Position numbers and translations under genes: made by a program | DNA from: Noviherbaspirillum saxi | GTDB taxonomy: Bacteria; Pseudomonadota; Gammaproteobacteria; Burkholderiales; Burkholderiaceae_D | Length of the DNA stretch: 64,000 bases | Direction of reading: 5' to 3' | Assembly (NCBI RefSeq): GCF_003591035.1 | Contig: NZ_QYUO01000001.1 | Location: 2,232,001 to 2,296,000 of the forward strand | The notes under the pieces: generated by a model | Seen by the model: only the letters and a program-made list of their open reading frames with translations | Databases searched by the model: none | Told to the model about the DNA's origin: nothing | Shown here: piece by piece, positions 22,274 to 31,829 of the stretch | Position numbering within the stretch: the first letter of the stretch is position 1 | Layout: every line of letters starts with the position of its first letter

Positions 22274-22813
22274 ATGACAATTACCGGCTTTTCCCTGATG
22301 CGGATGTTGTGCAAGGCGCTCATCGTCGCTACGCTGTCGGCCGCGACTTGCGGAACCGCGCTTGCGATCGAACCTGCTCCGGGCGAAGCCCAAGGTCCAA
22401 TGGCAAAATTGCAGGGCTTGACCAGTCGCGCATCGGAGCTGGCCTTGCAAGCCATGTCCATGATTGGAATCCGTTATAAGTATGGTGGGACTGCGCCGGA
22501 AAACGGTCTTGATTGCAGTGGCCTGGTTCGTTATGTGTTCCGCCAGGCATTGGGCACCGAATTGCCACGCACTTCGGAAGAGATCAGCCGGGTTGGCCAG
22601 ACCATCGATACCGCCGATTTGCAGCCAGGCGACCTGGTGTTTTATAACACTTTGCGTCGCGGCTTCTCGCATGTCGGCATCTACCTTGGCGACAACAAGT
22701 TTATCCATGCCCCTTCAGCTGGCGGGCAGGTTCGGATTGAAAGCATGAATATCAACTACTGGAAAAGCCGTTTCAATGGCGCACGCCGGATTACTCAGCC
22801 ACAATCCGAGTAA
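22274..22813 (+). CDS. NlpC/P60 (C40) peptidoglycan hydrolase
   Basis: 179 residues with an N-terminal signal peptide (to about AIEPAPG at residue 32). The catalytic Cys81 is in GLDCSGLVRYVF, His133 in FSHVGIYLGD, and a third polar His145 in FIHAPSAGG, as in NlpC/P60 D,L-endopeptidases that cut peptidoglycan stem peptides. GIRYKYGGTAPE is the usual lead-in. The start could be ATG 22274 or the internal Met9. It converges with the patatin gene. Confidence 0.92.
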   Translation: MTITGFSLMRMLCKALIVATLSAATCGTALAIEPAPGEAQGPMAKLQGLTSRASELALQAMSMIGIRYKYGGTAPENGLDCSGLVRYVFRQALGTELPRTSEEISRVGQTIDTADLQPGDLVFYNTLRRGFSHVGIYLGDNKFIHAPSAGGQVRIESMNINYWKSRFNGARRITQPQSE

Positions 22814-22830
22814 TTCAGCGCCCTGCCCTT

Positions 22831-23748
22831 TCACTGCTCTTTTCGGGCGGCGAGCTTGCGGCGCAGTTCCGGCATGATGGCTGCTGCCGCCTGCTCACCG
22901 GCAAGAATAGCTGTATTCCGCCCCGGAAAATCACTTCCCTTCATCGTACCCAGCCTTGGCTGGATCACGACATCGGCTTCCTTGAGTTCGTATTGATTGA
23001 TGCTTTGCCCCATGATGGCAAAGGTCTGGAGCACGACGTCGACCGAACTGGTCGAAGGCTGGGCGTCCGGTTGCGCCGAGATATTGACCGCGATAACAAA
23101 ATCCGCCCCCATTTCGCGTACGAACCGTACCGGGACTGGAGAGACCAGTCCGCCATCCACATAGGAATGATCGCCGATGCGAACCGGCTGGAAGACGCCC
23201 GGCACCGCCGATGACGCGCGTACCGCCGCGCCCGTGTTGCCGCGCCTGAACAGGATGGGTGTACCGGTGTTGAGATCGGTTGCAACTGCGCCGAACGGGA
23301 TCTTCAGCTTTTCGATCGGGGCGTTGCCCAGCGTACGATTGACATACTGTTGCAAGGCCTCCCCTTTCAGCACGCCAGTCGATTTGGCAAACAAGGGTAC
23401 CGACCAATCCGAAATTGCAGCCTCATCCATCTCCAATGCCAGCTTGTGCAAGGCAAAGCCATTGTTGCCGGCCGCATACATGGCACCGACCAGGCTGCCA
23501 GCGCTGGTGCCGGCAACATAGTCCGGCACGATCCCCTGCGCTTCCAACGCCTTGATCACACCGATATGGGCAAAACCACGTGCTGCACCACCTCCCAGCG
23601 CCAAGCCGATCCGTACCGGCTTCACTGCCTTCGGTTGCACAGTCTGCGGGGCCGTCGGTTGCGTAACGACTGGCGCACGCGGTGCAGTCGAACAGGCGCT
23701 CAGCAAAGATCCGAGCGACAACACTAAAGCGATCTGAAAACGATTCAT
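22831..23748 (-). CDS. patatin-like phospholipase, lipoprotein
   Basis: 305 residues. A lipobox LLSAC with Cys19 marks it as a lipoprotein. The patatin domain has the oxyanion loop GLALGGGAARGFAHIG, nucleophile GTSAG (Ser83), and catalytic Asp in YVDGGLVSPVPV, the Ser-Asp dyad of patatins. RssA-like in layout; probably acts on phospholipids at the inner or outer membrane from the periplasmic face. Substrate unknown. It converges with the NlpC/P60 gene 18 bases away. Confidence 0.92.
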   Translation of the reverse strand: MNRFQIALVLSLGSLLSACSTAPRAPVVTQPTAPQTVQPKAVKPVRIGLALGGGAARGFAHIGVIKALEAQGIVPDYVAGTSAGSLVGAMYAAGNNGFALHKLALEMDEAAISDWSVPLFAKSTGVLKGEALQQYVNRTLGNAPIEKLKIPFGAVATDLNTGTPILFRRGNTGAAVRASSAVPGVFQPVRIGDHSYVDGGLVSPVPVRFVREMGADFVIAVNISAQPDAQPSTSSVDVVLQTFAIMGQSINQYELKEADVVIQPRLGTMKGSDFPGRNTAILAGEQAAAAIMPELRRKLAARKEQ

Positions 23749-23883
23749 GAAAGACGGTATGGAGAGTGGGGAAGTACGAGATTACGAGATGGTCGACGTA
23801 CGCGAATGTAAGAAAGGAAAGGCATAACGGTAGGTTGCGTCGCATTGTAGCCGATAGGCGATACAAAACACCGAGGCAAGAAA

Positions 23884-23921
23884 TGAGAATGATTCCCATT
23901 AAAATAAAGAGACGCTATACT
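23884..23921 (+). promoter_or_regulatory. Fur box and promoter of the iron-binding protein gene
   Basis: TGAGAATGATTCCCA at 23884-23898 matches the 7-1-7 Fur consensus TGATAATnATTATCA at 12 of 15 positions. TATACT at 23916-23921 is a good -10 element, and the Fur box covers the -35 position 17 bases above, so Fur-Fe(II) binding should block polymerase. The gene starts at 23958. Confidence 0.75.
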
Positions 23922-23957
23922 TGACTCATTGAAAAATATTTTTAACAAGGAGTATCA

Positions 23958-25001
23958 ATGAAAGGCGTTTTCAACAAGAAAATCATCGTCGCGGCAGTTG
24001 CCATGGCCGCCGCTTTCTCCGTCAATGCTCAGGAAAAAGTACTGAATCTGTACTCTTCCCGCCACTACCAAACCGATGAACAGCTGTATTCAAATTTCAC
24101 CAAGCAAACCGGCATCAAGATCAACCGCATCGAAGCAGAAGACAATCCGCTGCTCGAAAGGCTCAGAAACGAAGGCAAGAACAGCCCGGCCGACGTGATC
24201 CTGATGGTCGACGCGGCCCGCCTGTGGCGCGCCCAGATCGAAGGATTGTTCCAGCCGGTCAAGTCCAAGGTACTGGAATCGCGCATTCCAGCAAATCTGC
24301 GCGGCAAGGATGATGGCCAGGGCGCGGAGTGGTTCGGCTTTTCCACCCGCGGGCGCATCATCGTCTACAACAAGGCGAACGTGAAACCGGAAGACGTCGC
24401 CACCTACGAATCGCTGGCCGACCCGAAAAACAAGGGCAAGGTATGCACCCGTTCGGGTTCGCATCCTTACATGCTTTCCATGACCGGCTCGATGATCGAG
24501 CGTAACGGTGACGCCGCAACCGAAAAGTGGGCGCAAGGTATGGTCTCAAATTTCGCGCGCCCCCCGCGCGGCGGCGACACCGACCAGATCAAGGGCGTGG
24601 GCAGCGGAGAATGCGGCGTGGCGGTTGCCAATACCTATTACTACGCTCGCCTGCTGCGTTCGACCAAGCCGGAAGACAAGGAATTGATGAGCAAGGTTGC
24701 TTTCGTCTGGCCTAACCAGGCTACTTCGGGAACGCATCTGAACATTTCCGGCGCCGGCGTCGCCAAGAACGCGCCGAACCGTGAAGCGGCTGTCAAATTC
24801 CTCGAGTATCTGGCAAGCGATGAGGCGCAGGGCTATTTCGCGAATGGCAACAACGAATGGCCGGTGGTGAAAAGTGCTGTCGCAGCCAATCCTACCCTCG
24901 AGGCGATGGGCAAATTCAAGCCGGAAAACGTGTCGATCGCGACCATCGGCAAGAATCAGATCGCCGCGCAAAAGATCCTGGACCGCGTAGGCTACAAGTA
25001 A
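23958..25001 (+). CDS. periplasmic Fe(III)-binding protein (FbpA/FutA type)
   Basis: 347 residues. Signal peptide ends at SVNAQ (about 24). The mature start KVLNLYSSRHYQTDEQLYSNF is typical of Fe(III) ABC binding proteins, and the cluster VANTYYYARLL supplies the tyrosines that hold ferric iron. AAGGAG precedes the ATG and a Fur box controls it. No permease or ATPase gene follows (phoR converges), so the transporter partners must be elsewhere. Confidence 0.93.
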   Translation: MKGVFNKKIIVAAVAMAAAFSVNAQEKVLNLYSSRHYQTDEQLYSNFTKQTGIKINRIEAEDNPLLERLRNEGKNSPADVILMVDAARLWRAQIEGLFQPVKSKVLESRIPANLRGKDDGQGAEWFGFSTRGRIIVYNKANVKPEDVATYESLADPKNKGKVCTRSGSHPYMLSMTGSMIERNGDAATEKWAQGMVSNFARPPRGGDTDQIKGVGSGECGVAVANTYYYARLLRSTKPEDKELMSKVAFVWPNQATSGTHLNISGAGVAKNAPNREAAVKFLEYLASDEAQGYFANGNNEWPVVKSAVAANPTLEAMGKFKPENVSIATIGKNQIAAQKILDRVGYK

Positions 25002-25061
25002 GCGTTGCAAGCAAGCGTTGCTAGCCGCAACAGCGCATCGCCAACAGCGACGATGCGTAGA

Positions 25062-25095
25062 CGGGACCTCACCGCAAACAAGCGGTCAGGTCCCG
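25062..25095. terminator. two-part hairpin between convergent fbpA-like gene and phoR
   Basis: CGGGACCT (25062-25069) pairs with AGGTCCCG (25088-25095), and inside it ACCGC pairs with GCGGT across one C-C mismatch and a 6-base loop, giving a 13-bp stem. On the plus strand GTTCCCTTTTCC follows, a moderate U-tract. The stem overlaps the phoR stop codon. It probably ends the fbpA-like transcript. Confidence 0.5.
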
Positions 25096-26405
25096 GTTCC
25101 CTTTTCCAGCGTATCCTCGCACACCGCCTTGCGCGGAAACTTCACGCGGAAGGTACTTCCCTGCTCCGGTACCGACTCGATGGCAAGCGTAGCATCGTGC
25201 CGCAGCAACACATGCTTGACGATAGCAAGCCCAAGCCCGGTTCCCTGGGTTTCGCGCGACCTGCTCTTGTCGACCCGGTAGAAGCGTTCGGTAAGGCGGG
25301 AGATATGTTCAGGGCGGATACCGATACCGCTATCCTCGACAGTGAATTCGGGACCGCTTTCCTTTAATTTCCAGCGCAGGCGTATCGTCCCGTGCTCTGG
25401 CGTATAGCGCACGGCATTGGTTGCGAGGTTGCCGAAAGCGCTACGCAACTCTTCGGTACCACCCTTGATGTCGGGTCCATCGACTTCCAATGAAATATCG
25501 TGCCGGCCGCCCGACAGCGCCTGTGTGTCCTGCAAAATCTGATCGAGCAATATATGGATATTGACGCGCTCGGGGCGTAGCGGGTAATCGACCGACTCCA
25601 GTCGTGTCAGCGTGAGCATGTCTTCGACCAGGTTTTGCATGCGTTGGCCCTGCTCAGCCATGAGCTTTAAATGGGACAGCCGGGTTTTCACATCCAGATT
25701 CGGTTGCGCGCAGGCGATCTCGAGGAAACCATTGATGACCGTGAGCGGCGTGCGCAACTCATGCGACGCGTTCGCCACGAAGTCGCGGCGCATCATCTCG
25801 ATACGGTCCGACTCGGTCGCATCGTGCGTGACCAGGATCTGGCGCCGGTTTTCAAACGGAATGATCAGCACGATCAGCTTGCGGTCGCGCACGTTGAGCG
25901 TCAACGGCTGTTCATAGCGTCCGAGGATGATGTAATCGATGAATTCCGGACTGCGCACCAGGTTGGTTACCCGCATTCCCTTGTCGCGTCCCAATTGCAG
26001 GCCGAGATGTTTTTCGGCAGCGGGGTTGCACCATTCAAGAAAGAGCACGTCATCCATGATGGCAACGCCATCCGGCAACAGGCTCATCGCCTGGCGAAAG
26101 CGGGCCAGCCATTCGGCCAGTTCGGCCTGATTGCGTTCATCGTCGCGACGCAGTTTGTACAGCCGGGAAAAGATATCGGTCCAGGCACCCCACCCGTCAG
26201 GTAGTCTGGCACTGCTGGGATGATCCAGCCATTCCGCAAGTTGATACAGGTAATGCAATTGCACCACCAACAATACGCATAATCCCGCCATGCCCGCCAC
26301 GAGGCCGGCTATGAGTCCGAAGAAATACCAGACGCAACCGGCGCCGGCGAGGATGAGCACCAGCCGCATTACCGCCGGGATCCAGAAAATCAAGCGAGGA
26401 TTCAT
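25086..26405 (-). CDS. phoR: phosphate regulon sensor histidine kinase PhoR
   Basis: 439 residues. Two N-terminal membrane helices (about 10-50) without a periplasmic domain, a PAS domain (about 100-200), H-box DFVANASHELRTPLTVI, N-box FGNLATNAVRYTPEHG, and G-boxes VEDSGIGIRPEHI and GTGLGLAIVKHVL. It phosphorylates PhoB when Pst/PhoU signals phosphate shortage. Twelve bases separate it from phoB. Confidence 0.96.
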   Translation of the reverse strand: MNPRLIFWIPAVMRLVLILAGAGCVWYFFGLIAGLVAGMAGLCVLLVVQLHYLYQLAEWLDHPSSARLPDGWGAWTDIFSRLYKLRRDDERNQAELAEWLARFRQAMSLLPDGVAIMDDVLFLEWCNPAAEKHLGLQLGRDKGMRVTNLVRSPEFIDYIILGRYEQPLTLNVRDRKLIVLIIPFENRRQILVTHDATESDRIEMMRRDFVANASHELRTPLTVINGFLEIACAQPNLDVKTRLSHLKLMAEQGQRMQNLVEDMLTLTRLESVDYPLRPERVNIHILLDQILQDTQALSGGRHDISLEVDGPDIKGGTEELRSAFGNLATNAVRYTPEHGTIRLRWKLKESGPEFTVEDSGIGIRPEHISRLTERFYRVDKSRSRETQGTGLGLAIVKHVLLRHDATLAIESVPEQGSTFRVKFPRKAVCEDTLEKGTGT

Positions 26406-26417
26406 GTCAGGCCGGGT

Positions 26418-27107
26418 TTATTTTTCGGAGAGCATATAGCCTACACTACGCACCGTCTTGATCAGCGACTCCGCTTCTTTCAAGGCCTTGCGCAGGCGCA
26501 GTACATGCACGTCGACCGTTCTTTCCTCGATGGCGACATGATCGCCCCATACCTTGTCGAGCAGCTGGCTGCGCGAAAATACCCGTTCCGGGTGCGCGAG
26601 GAAAAATTTCAGCAACCGGAATTCTGCATGTCCGATATCGATCTTTTGTTCGTTCAGCATGACCGAGCAGCTGACCGGGTCCAGTATCACCGCGCCGGCG
26701 CTCATCAGGCTTTGAGCATGTTCCGGGCTCTTGCGGCGCAGCAGCGCCTTCACACGCGAGGTAAGCTCACGCGGTGAGAACGGCTTGGTGATGTAATCGT
26801 CCGCGCCGTTGTCGAGGCCGGCAATCTTGTCTTCTTCCATACTCTTGGCAGTGAGCATGATCACGGGCAACCCTTGCAACTGCCGGTCCGAGCGTATGCG
26901 CGACAGTAACCTCAGGCCGGATTGATCAGGCAGCATCCAGTCGAGCAATACAAGCTGCGGCGTCCGCTGCTGCATGAAATTCCAGGCCTCCGCCGAGGTA
27001 TGCACGGCCTCCGTGTTCCAGCCCGCTTCCTTGAGCGTGAACGTTACCAGTTCGATGATCGGCGGTTCGTCTTCGACAATCAGTATGGTGGTCTTGTCAA
27101 CGGCCAT
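26418..27107 (-). CDS. phoB: phosphate regulon response regulator PhoB
   Basis: 229 residues. Receiver domain with Asp56 (LVLLDWMLPDQSG) and Lys in DDYITKPFSPREL; C-terminal OmpR-type winged helix with FRLLKFFLAHPERVFSR and the recognition part VAIEERTVDVHVLRLRKAL. It binds Pho boxes; two are visible upstream of pstS and ppk. It follows phoU by two bases. Confidence 0.96.
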   Translation of the reverse strand: MAVDKTTILIVEDEPPIIELVTFTLKEAGWNTEAVHTSAEAWNFMQQRTPQLVLLDWMLPDQSGLRLLSRIRSDRQLQGLPVIMLTAKSMEEDKIAGLDNGADDYITKPFSPRELTSRVKALLRRKSPEHAQSLMSAGAVILDPVSCSVMLNEQKIDIGHAEFRLLKFFLAHPERVFSRSQLLDKVWGDHVAIEERTVDVHVLRLRKALKEAESLIKTVRSVGYMLSEK

Positions 27108-27109
27108 GT

Positions 27110-27817
27110 TCAGACTGCGCTATTGATTTTGGTATAGACATAATCGGTATGTCGGATGTCCTTTCCTTCCACCACATAAATGACATACTCGGCGATGTTC
27201 TTTGCATGATCCCCGATGCGTTCGATTGCCTTTGCCACCCACAGGGTATCGAGCGCGACGGAAATCGTACGGGGATCTTCCATCATGAACGTAATCATTG
27301 TACGCATGATCGCGCGGAATTCATGATCGATCGCCTCGTCGCTGGAAATGATGCGTGTCGCCTGCTTGTCGTCCAGCCGTGCGAAAGCGTCGAGCGCATC
27401 GTGCAGCGACTCGGACGCCCTCGAGGCCAACACCCGTATGGATTCATAGTGGTTGAGCACACCGACGGTCCCGCGCTCATGCAGGTTCTTGGCGATGCGC
27501 GCGATCTTGGTCGCTTCGTCGCCGATGCGCTCCAGATCGGTGATCACCTTGAGCGTCGCCATCACTGTGCGCAAGTCGTTTGCGGCGGGTTGGCGCTTGA
27601 CGATCAAATGGCTGCAGGTGTCGTCCAGCGACACCTCCAACCGGTTCACGTTTTCGTCCGCCTTGATAACCTGCTCGGCCTGTGCAATATCTCCATTGCG
27701 GAAGCAGGCAATCGCATCGCTGAACTGGCTTTCCACCAGGCCGCCCATCAACAGGACTTTCGAGCGGATCGCTTCGAGGTCCATGTCGTATTGTTTTGAA
27801 GAGTGATCGCCTGGCAT
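27110..27817 (-). CDS. phoU: phosphate signalling protein PhoU
   Basis: 235 residues, two PhoU three-helix repeats; ERIGDEATKIARIAKNL in the first and ERIGDHAKNIAEYVIYVVEG in the second are the metal-binding family motifs. It links Pst transport state to PhoR and dampens the Pho response. AGGAGA precedes ATG 27817. Located between pstB and phoB. Confidence 0.96.
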   Translation of the reverse strand: MPGDHSSKQYDMDLEAIRSKVLLMGGLVESQFSDAIACFRNGDIAQAEQVIKADENVNRLEVSLDDTCSHLIVKRQPAANDLRTVMATLKVITDLERIGDEATKIARIAKNLHERGTVGVLNHYESIRVLASRASESLHDALDAFARLDDKQATRIISSDEAIDHEFRAIMRTMITFMMEDPRTISVALDTLWVAKAIERIGDHAKNIAEYVIYVVEGKDIRHTDYVYTKINSAV

Positions 27818-27854
27818 CAGGTTCTCCTATTGATACATCGTTGCCGAAACAGGA

Positions 27855-28637
27855 TCAGCCGAAACGGCCGGTAATGTAATCCTGCGTTTCCTTTTTCCCC
27901 GGGTTCATGAAGATCTGGTCGGTTTCGCCAAACTCGACCAGTTCGCCCAAATACATGTACGCCGTATAGTCCGAGCAGCGGGCGGCCTGCTGCATGTTAT
28001 GTGTGACGATCGCGATGGTGTAATCCTGCTTGAGCTCATGAATAAGCTCCTCGATCTTTACCGTCGAAATCGGGTCCAGCGCCGAAGTCGGTTCGTCGAG
28101 CAGTAGCACGTCGGGCTTGACCGCAACGCCGCGGGCGATGCACAGGCGCTGTTGCTGGCCGCCGGAAAGGCTGAGACCGCTCTTATTGAGCTTGTCCTTG
28201 ACCTCACCCCAGATTGCCGCCTTCTTCAGCGCCCATTCGACGCGCTCGTCCATCTCGCCCTTGGACAGGTTTTCGTAGAGGCGTACGCCGAAGGCAATGT
28301 TTTCATAGACCGACATCGGGAACGGCGTCGGTTTCTGGAACACCATGCCGACCTTGGCGCGCAGCATGTTCACATCCTGTCCCGGATCGAGGATGTTGCG
28401 GCCGTTATAGACGATGCTGCCCTCCGCGCGCTGGCCCGGATACAGGTCGTACATGCGGTTGAGCGTACGCAGCAGCGTCGACTTGCCGCAGCCGGATGGG
28501 CCGATGAACGCCGTCACCTTTTTTTCGTGAATGTTCAGGTTGATGTTTTTCAGGCCCTGAAAACTGCCGTAATAAAAATTCAGTCCGGAGATTTGCAGCG
28601 TCGTCTTTTCCGGGATTTGCGTAGGTGAAGTCATCAT
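27855..28637 (-). CDS. pstB: phosphate ABC transporter ATP-binding protein
   Basis: 260 residues. Walker [10 protein letters not shown] (46-54), signature [14 protein letters not shown], Walker [13 protein letters not shown] and switch His in [13 protein letters not shown]. ATPase of the high-affinity phosphate importer. It starts one base after the pstA stop. Confidence 0.97.
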   Translation of the reverse strand: MMTSPTQIPEKTTLQISGLNFYYGSFQGLKNINLNIHEKKVTAFIGPSGCGKSTLLRTLNRMYDLYPGQRAEGSIVYNGRNILDPGQDVNMLRAKVGMVFQKPTPFPMSVYENIAFGVRLYENLSKGEMDERVEWALKKAAIWGEVKDKLNKSGLSLSGGQQQRLCIARGVAVKPDVLLLDEPTSALDPISTVKIEELIHELKQDYTIAIVTHNMQQAARCSDYTAYMYLGELVEFGETDQIFMNPGKKETQDYITGRFG

Positions 28638-28638
28638 G

Positions 28639-29484
28639 TCAGTTCGGAATTTTTTGGCTGAACAGGGTGCGCGACAGGATGTTCAATCCCAGCACGCTGA
28701 AAGTGATCAACAAGGCACCGCCCCAAGCCAGCTCGCGCCAATTGTCATAGGGGCTCATCGCGAACTGATAGATCACGACGGGCAGGTTAGCCATCGGTGC
28801 ATTCATGTTAGCGCTGAAAAACTGGTTGTTCAACGCAGTGAACAGCAAGGGCGCGGTCTCGCCGGAGATGCGCGCAATCGCAAGCAGCACGCCGGTGACC
28901 ACGCCGGCCTTGACCGCGCGCAGGCGCACCATCAGCGCCACCTTCCAGCGCGGGGCGCCAAGCGAGAAGGCGGCTTCGCGCAGGCTGTTGGGCACCAGCT
29001 TGAGCATGTTATCGGTGGTGCGCACCACCACCGGCACTGCGATCAGCGAAATGGCAAAGCTACCTGCCCAGCCGGAAAAGTGTTTTACATTGGCGACATA
29101 GATCGCATACACGAACAGGCCGATCACGATCGAAGGCGCCGACAGCATGATGTCGGTCACGAAGCGCGTGACTTGCGCCAGCCAGCTCTCCTCACCGTAT
29201 TCCGCGAGATAGATACCGGCAAGGATGCCGACCGGCGTACTGACCAGTGTCGCCGCACCGACCATCATCAAACTGCCGACGATGGCATTGATCAGGCCGC
29301 CGCCATCGCTGCCGGGCGCCGGCGTGGTCGCGGTGAACATCGTCAGACTCAGGGCGCTGAAGCCCTTGAGCAGCAAGGTGAACAATATCCACCCAAGAAA
29401 TAGGAGCCCGATTGCCATTGCACCGATCGACAGGGCAATACCGATGCGGTGGGACCAGAGGCGTCTGCGATAGACGGGGTTCAT
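28639..29484 (-). CDS. pstA: phosphate ABC transporter permease PstA
   Basis: 281 residues, six predicted membrane helices; the EAA loop [20 protein letters not shown] matches binding-protein-dependent permeases. [21 protein letters not shown] is typical of PstA. ATGA overlap with the pstC stop (29481-29484) shows coupling. Confidence 0.96.
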   Translation of the reverse strand: MNPVYRRRLWSHRIGIALSIGAMAIGLLFLGWILFTLLLKGFSALSLTMFTATTPAPGSDGGGLINAIVGSLMMVGAATLVSTPVGILAGIYLAEYGEESWLAQVTRFVTDIMLSAPSIVIGLFVYAIYVANVKHFSGWAGSFAISLIAVPVVVRTTDNMLKLVPNSLREAAFSLGAPRWKVALMVRLRAVKAGVVTGVLLAIARISGETAPLLFTALNNQFFSANMNAPMANLPVVIYQFAMSPYDNWRELAWGGALLITFSVLGLNILSRTLFSQKIPN

Positions 29485-30512
29485 GACTTCACTCCTTCCT
29501 TGCGCGTCAAGCCCATCAACATGAGTTTTGCTGCGGACAGTACGATAAAGGTGATGACAAACAGGATCAATCCGAGCGCAAACAGCGACGACACATGCAG
29601 CGTCGATTCGGCTTCGGCGAATTCATTGGCAAGTGTCGATGCAATGCTGTTGCCCGCAGCGAAAAGTGACCACGATAACTTGTGCGCGTTGCCGATGACG
29701 AAAGTCACAGCCATGGTCTCGCCGAGCGCCCGGCCCAGGCCAAGCATGACCCCGCCGACCACGCCGGTCTTGGTATAGGGCAGCACAACCTTGCGCACCA
29801 CTTCCCATCGGGTGCAGCCTAGTCCGTACGCCGATTCCTTGAGTACAGCCGGAACGATTTCAAAAACATCGCGCATTACCGATGCGATGAACGGAATGAT
29901 CATGACAGCCAGTATCATGCCTGCGGTCAGGATCCCGATACCCATCATCGGCCCCTTGAACAGGTAACCGATCAGCGGCAATTGTCCCAGCGTCTTGCTC
30001 AGCAAAGGCTGGATGTAATCGCCAAACATCGGCGCGAAGACAAACAACCCCCACATGCCGTAAATGATGCTCGGTACGCCGGCCAGCAGTTCCACTGCTG
30101 TACCGAGAGGCCGGCGCAGTTGGACCGGACAGATTTCGGTCAGGAACAGGGCAATGCCAAAGCTGATCGGGAACGCAATCAACAACGCAATCAGCGAGGT
30201 TGCCAATGTGCCGACGATCGCAATCAAGCCACCATATTGATCATTGACCGGATCCCACTCGACGGTGGTGATGAATTCCGGTCCGAATTCCTTGAATGCG
30301 GGCCAGGCACCGAAGATAAGCGACACGATGATGCCGACCAGGACGATCAGCACGCTCAATGCAAATGCAAGTGTCAGTTTGTGAAACAGGAAATCCTGTA
30401 TCCGCTGCTTGCGCATGGTCGATCCCATTGCCCGCTCGGCAGCATCTTGCTCAAGTGCAAGTCGCGTCTTTTCGGGCGAGGATGCCATGATCGTTGAAAG
30501 ATTTGCATTCAT
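29481..30512 (-). CDS. pstC: phosphate ABC transporter permease PstC
   Basis: 343 residues from ATG 30512; upstream in-frame codons look non-native. Six core membrane helices and the EAA loop [21 protein letters not shown]. An N-terminal cytoplasmic stretch of about 45 residues precedes TM1. It pairs with PstA to form the channel. The gap to pstS is 92 bases and carries no clear terminator. Confidence 0.95.
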   Translation of the reverse strand: MNANLSTIMASSPEKTRLALEQDAAERAMGSTMRKQRIQDFLFHKLTLAFALSVLIVLVGIIVSLIFGAWPAFKEFGPEFITTVEWDPVNDQYGGLIAIVGTLATSLIALLIAFPISFGIALFLTEICPVQLRRPLGTAVELLAGVPSIIYGMWGLFVFAPMFGDYIQPLLSKTLGQLPLIGYLFKGPMMGIGILTAGMILAVMIIPFIASVMRDVFEIVPAVLKESAYGLGCTRWEVVRKVVLPYTKTGVVGGVMLGLGRALGETMAVTFVIGNAHKLSWSLFAAGNSIASTLANEFAEAESTLHVSSLFALGLILFVITFIVLSAAKLMLMGLTRKEGVKS

Positions 30513-30604
30513 ATGCCGGAAGCCTTTGCAGACGATAGGAAACGCGCCGACACGCACAAATTGCACGTCCCGGCGCCGCTTTTGACTTTATTACCAGCTA
30601 GCTG

Positions 30605-31648
30605 TTACCAGAGCGCCTTGCCGGACGCATCCTTGAGTTGCGCCTTCCAGGCGTCCTGCACCTGCTTGACTACTGGAGCCGGCATGGCCACATAATCGAG
30701 CTCGGTAGCCATTGCACCGCCATTCTTGTAAGCCCAATCGAAGAATTTGACAACTTCCTTACCCTTCGCGGAGTCGACCTGATTCTTGTGCATCAGGATG
30801 AACGATACGCCAGTGATCGGCCAGCTCGATTTGCCCGCCGGATCAGTCAGAATGACCGCAAAACCCGGTGTCTTGGTCCAGTCGGCGCCCGCAGCGGCCG
30901 CCTTGAAGGTTTCGTCATCCGGCTGCACGAACTGGCCGTCGCGGTTCTTCAATTGGGCATGCGACATCTTGTTTTTCTTGGCGTACGCATATTCCACGTA
31001 GCCAATCGAATTCTTGATACGCTGCACGTTCGCTGCGACACCTTCGTTGCCTTTGCCACCCACGCCTGTCGGCCATTTGACCGCAGTGCCTGCACCGACC
31101 TTGGCCTTGAAGTCCGGGCTGACCTTCGACAGATAATCGGTAAACAGGAAGGAGGTACCGGAGCCGTCCGCGCGGTGAACTACGGTAATGTCTTCGGCCG
31201 GCAATTTAACGCCCGCGTTCAGCGACGCGATTTCCGGCGCATTCCATTTGGTGATTTTACCGAGATAAATATCCGCAACAATCTGGCCGGTCAGCTTCAG
31301 TTGGCCTGGCGTAACGCCTTCCAGATTAACGATTGGCACGACGCCACCCATGATTGCGGGGAATTGCATCAGGCCTTCGGTTTCCAGATCTTCGGCTTTC
31401 AACGGCATGTCGGAAGCACCGAAGTCGACGGTCTTGGCCTTGATCTGCTTGATGCCGCCACCGGAGCCGATGGACTGATAGTTCAAGCCGTTGCCAGTGG
31501 CTTTTTTGTACTCTTCAGCCCATTTTGCATAGATCGGATACGGGAAGGTTGCGCCGGCGCCTGTGATGTCTGCGGCAAACGCGGAAGAAAACAGGATGGC
31601 ACTACCGGCCGCGATTGCCGCCGATGTCAGGAATTTATTCAGTCGCAT
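30605..31648 (-). CDS. pstS: periplasmic phosphate-binding protein
   Basis: 347 residues from ATG 31648 with GGAG upstream. Signal peptide LTSAAIAAGSAILFSSAFA; mature N-terminus DITGAGATFPYPIYAKWAEEY, phosphate-contact HRADGSGTSFLFTDYLSK and GGGIKQIKAKTVDFGASDMPL, all PstS hallmarks. First gene of the pstSCAB-phoU-phoB-phoR operon, directly under a strong Pho box. Confidence 0.97.
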   Translation of the reverse strand: MRLNKFLTSAAIAAGSAILFSSAFAADITGAGATFPYPIYAKWAEEYKKATGNGLNYQSIGSGGGIKQIKAKTVDFGASDMPLKAEDLETEGLMQFPAIMGGVVPIVNLEGVTPGQLKLTGQIVADIYLGKITKWNAPEIASLNAGVKLPAEDITVVHRADGSGTSFLFTDYLSKVSPDFKAKVGAGTAVKWPTGVGGKGNEGVAANVQRIKNSIGYVEYAYAKKNKMSHAQLKNRDGQFVQPDDETFKAAAAGADWTKTPGFAVILTDPAGKSSWPITGVSFILMHKNQVDSAKGKEVVKFFDWAYKNGGAMATELDYVAMPAPVVKQVQDAWKAQLKDASGKALW

Positions 31649-31686
31649 AACTGCTCCATGAGATTTGTCAAAGGAAGACAGGGCGA

Positions 31687-31720
31687 ACTCTAGCCAACAA
31701 TTGTGACAGGCCGATGACAG
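31687..31720 (-). promoter_or_regulatory. Pho box and -10 element of pstS
   Basis: On the minus strand CTGTCAT-CGGC-CTGTCAC spans 31720 to 31703: two 7-base repeats with a 4-base spacer, both repeats equal to the PhoB consensus. Ten bases further on lies TAGAGT (31692-31687), a fair -10 box at the distance expected for a PhoB class II promoter, 38 bases above the pstS ATG. Confidence 0.85.
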
Positions 31721-31761
31721 TGGCAAAAAGCCATGTCATAAATTGCTCTATCAATAAATTT

Positions 31762-31795
31762 TTGTCATTAACTTGTCATATTGAACCTCTAGACT
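31762..31795 (+). promoter_or_regulatory. Pho box and -10 element of ppk
   Basis: On the plus strand TTGTCAT-TAAC-TTGTCAT (31762-31779) is a Pho box with each repeat one base from consensus, followed after ten bases by TAGACT (31790-31795) as -10. It points at ppk (ATG 31830). Together with the pstS box, 41 bases away and facing the other way, it makes the intergenic region a two-headed PhoB control site. Confidence 0.78.
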
Positions 31796-31829
31796 CCGGA
31801 AAAAATGATCCGAAGAATGGTTTACCGGC

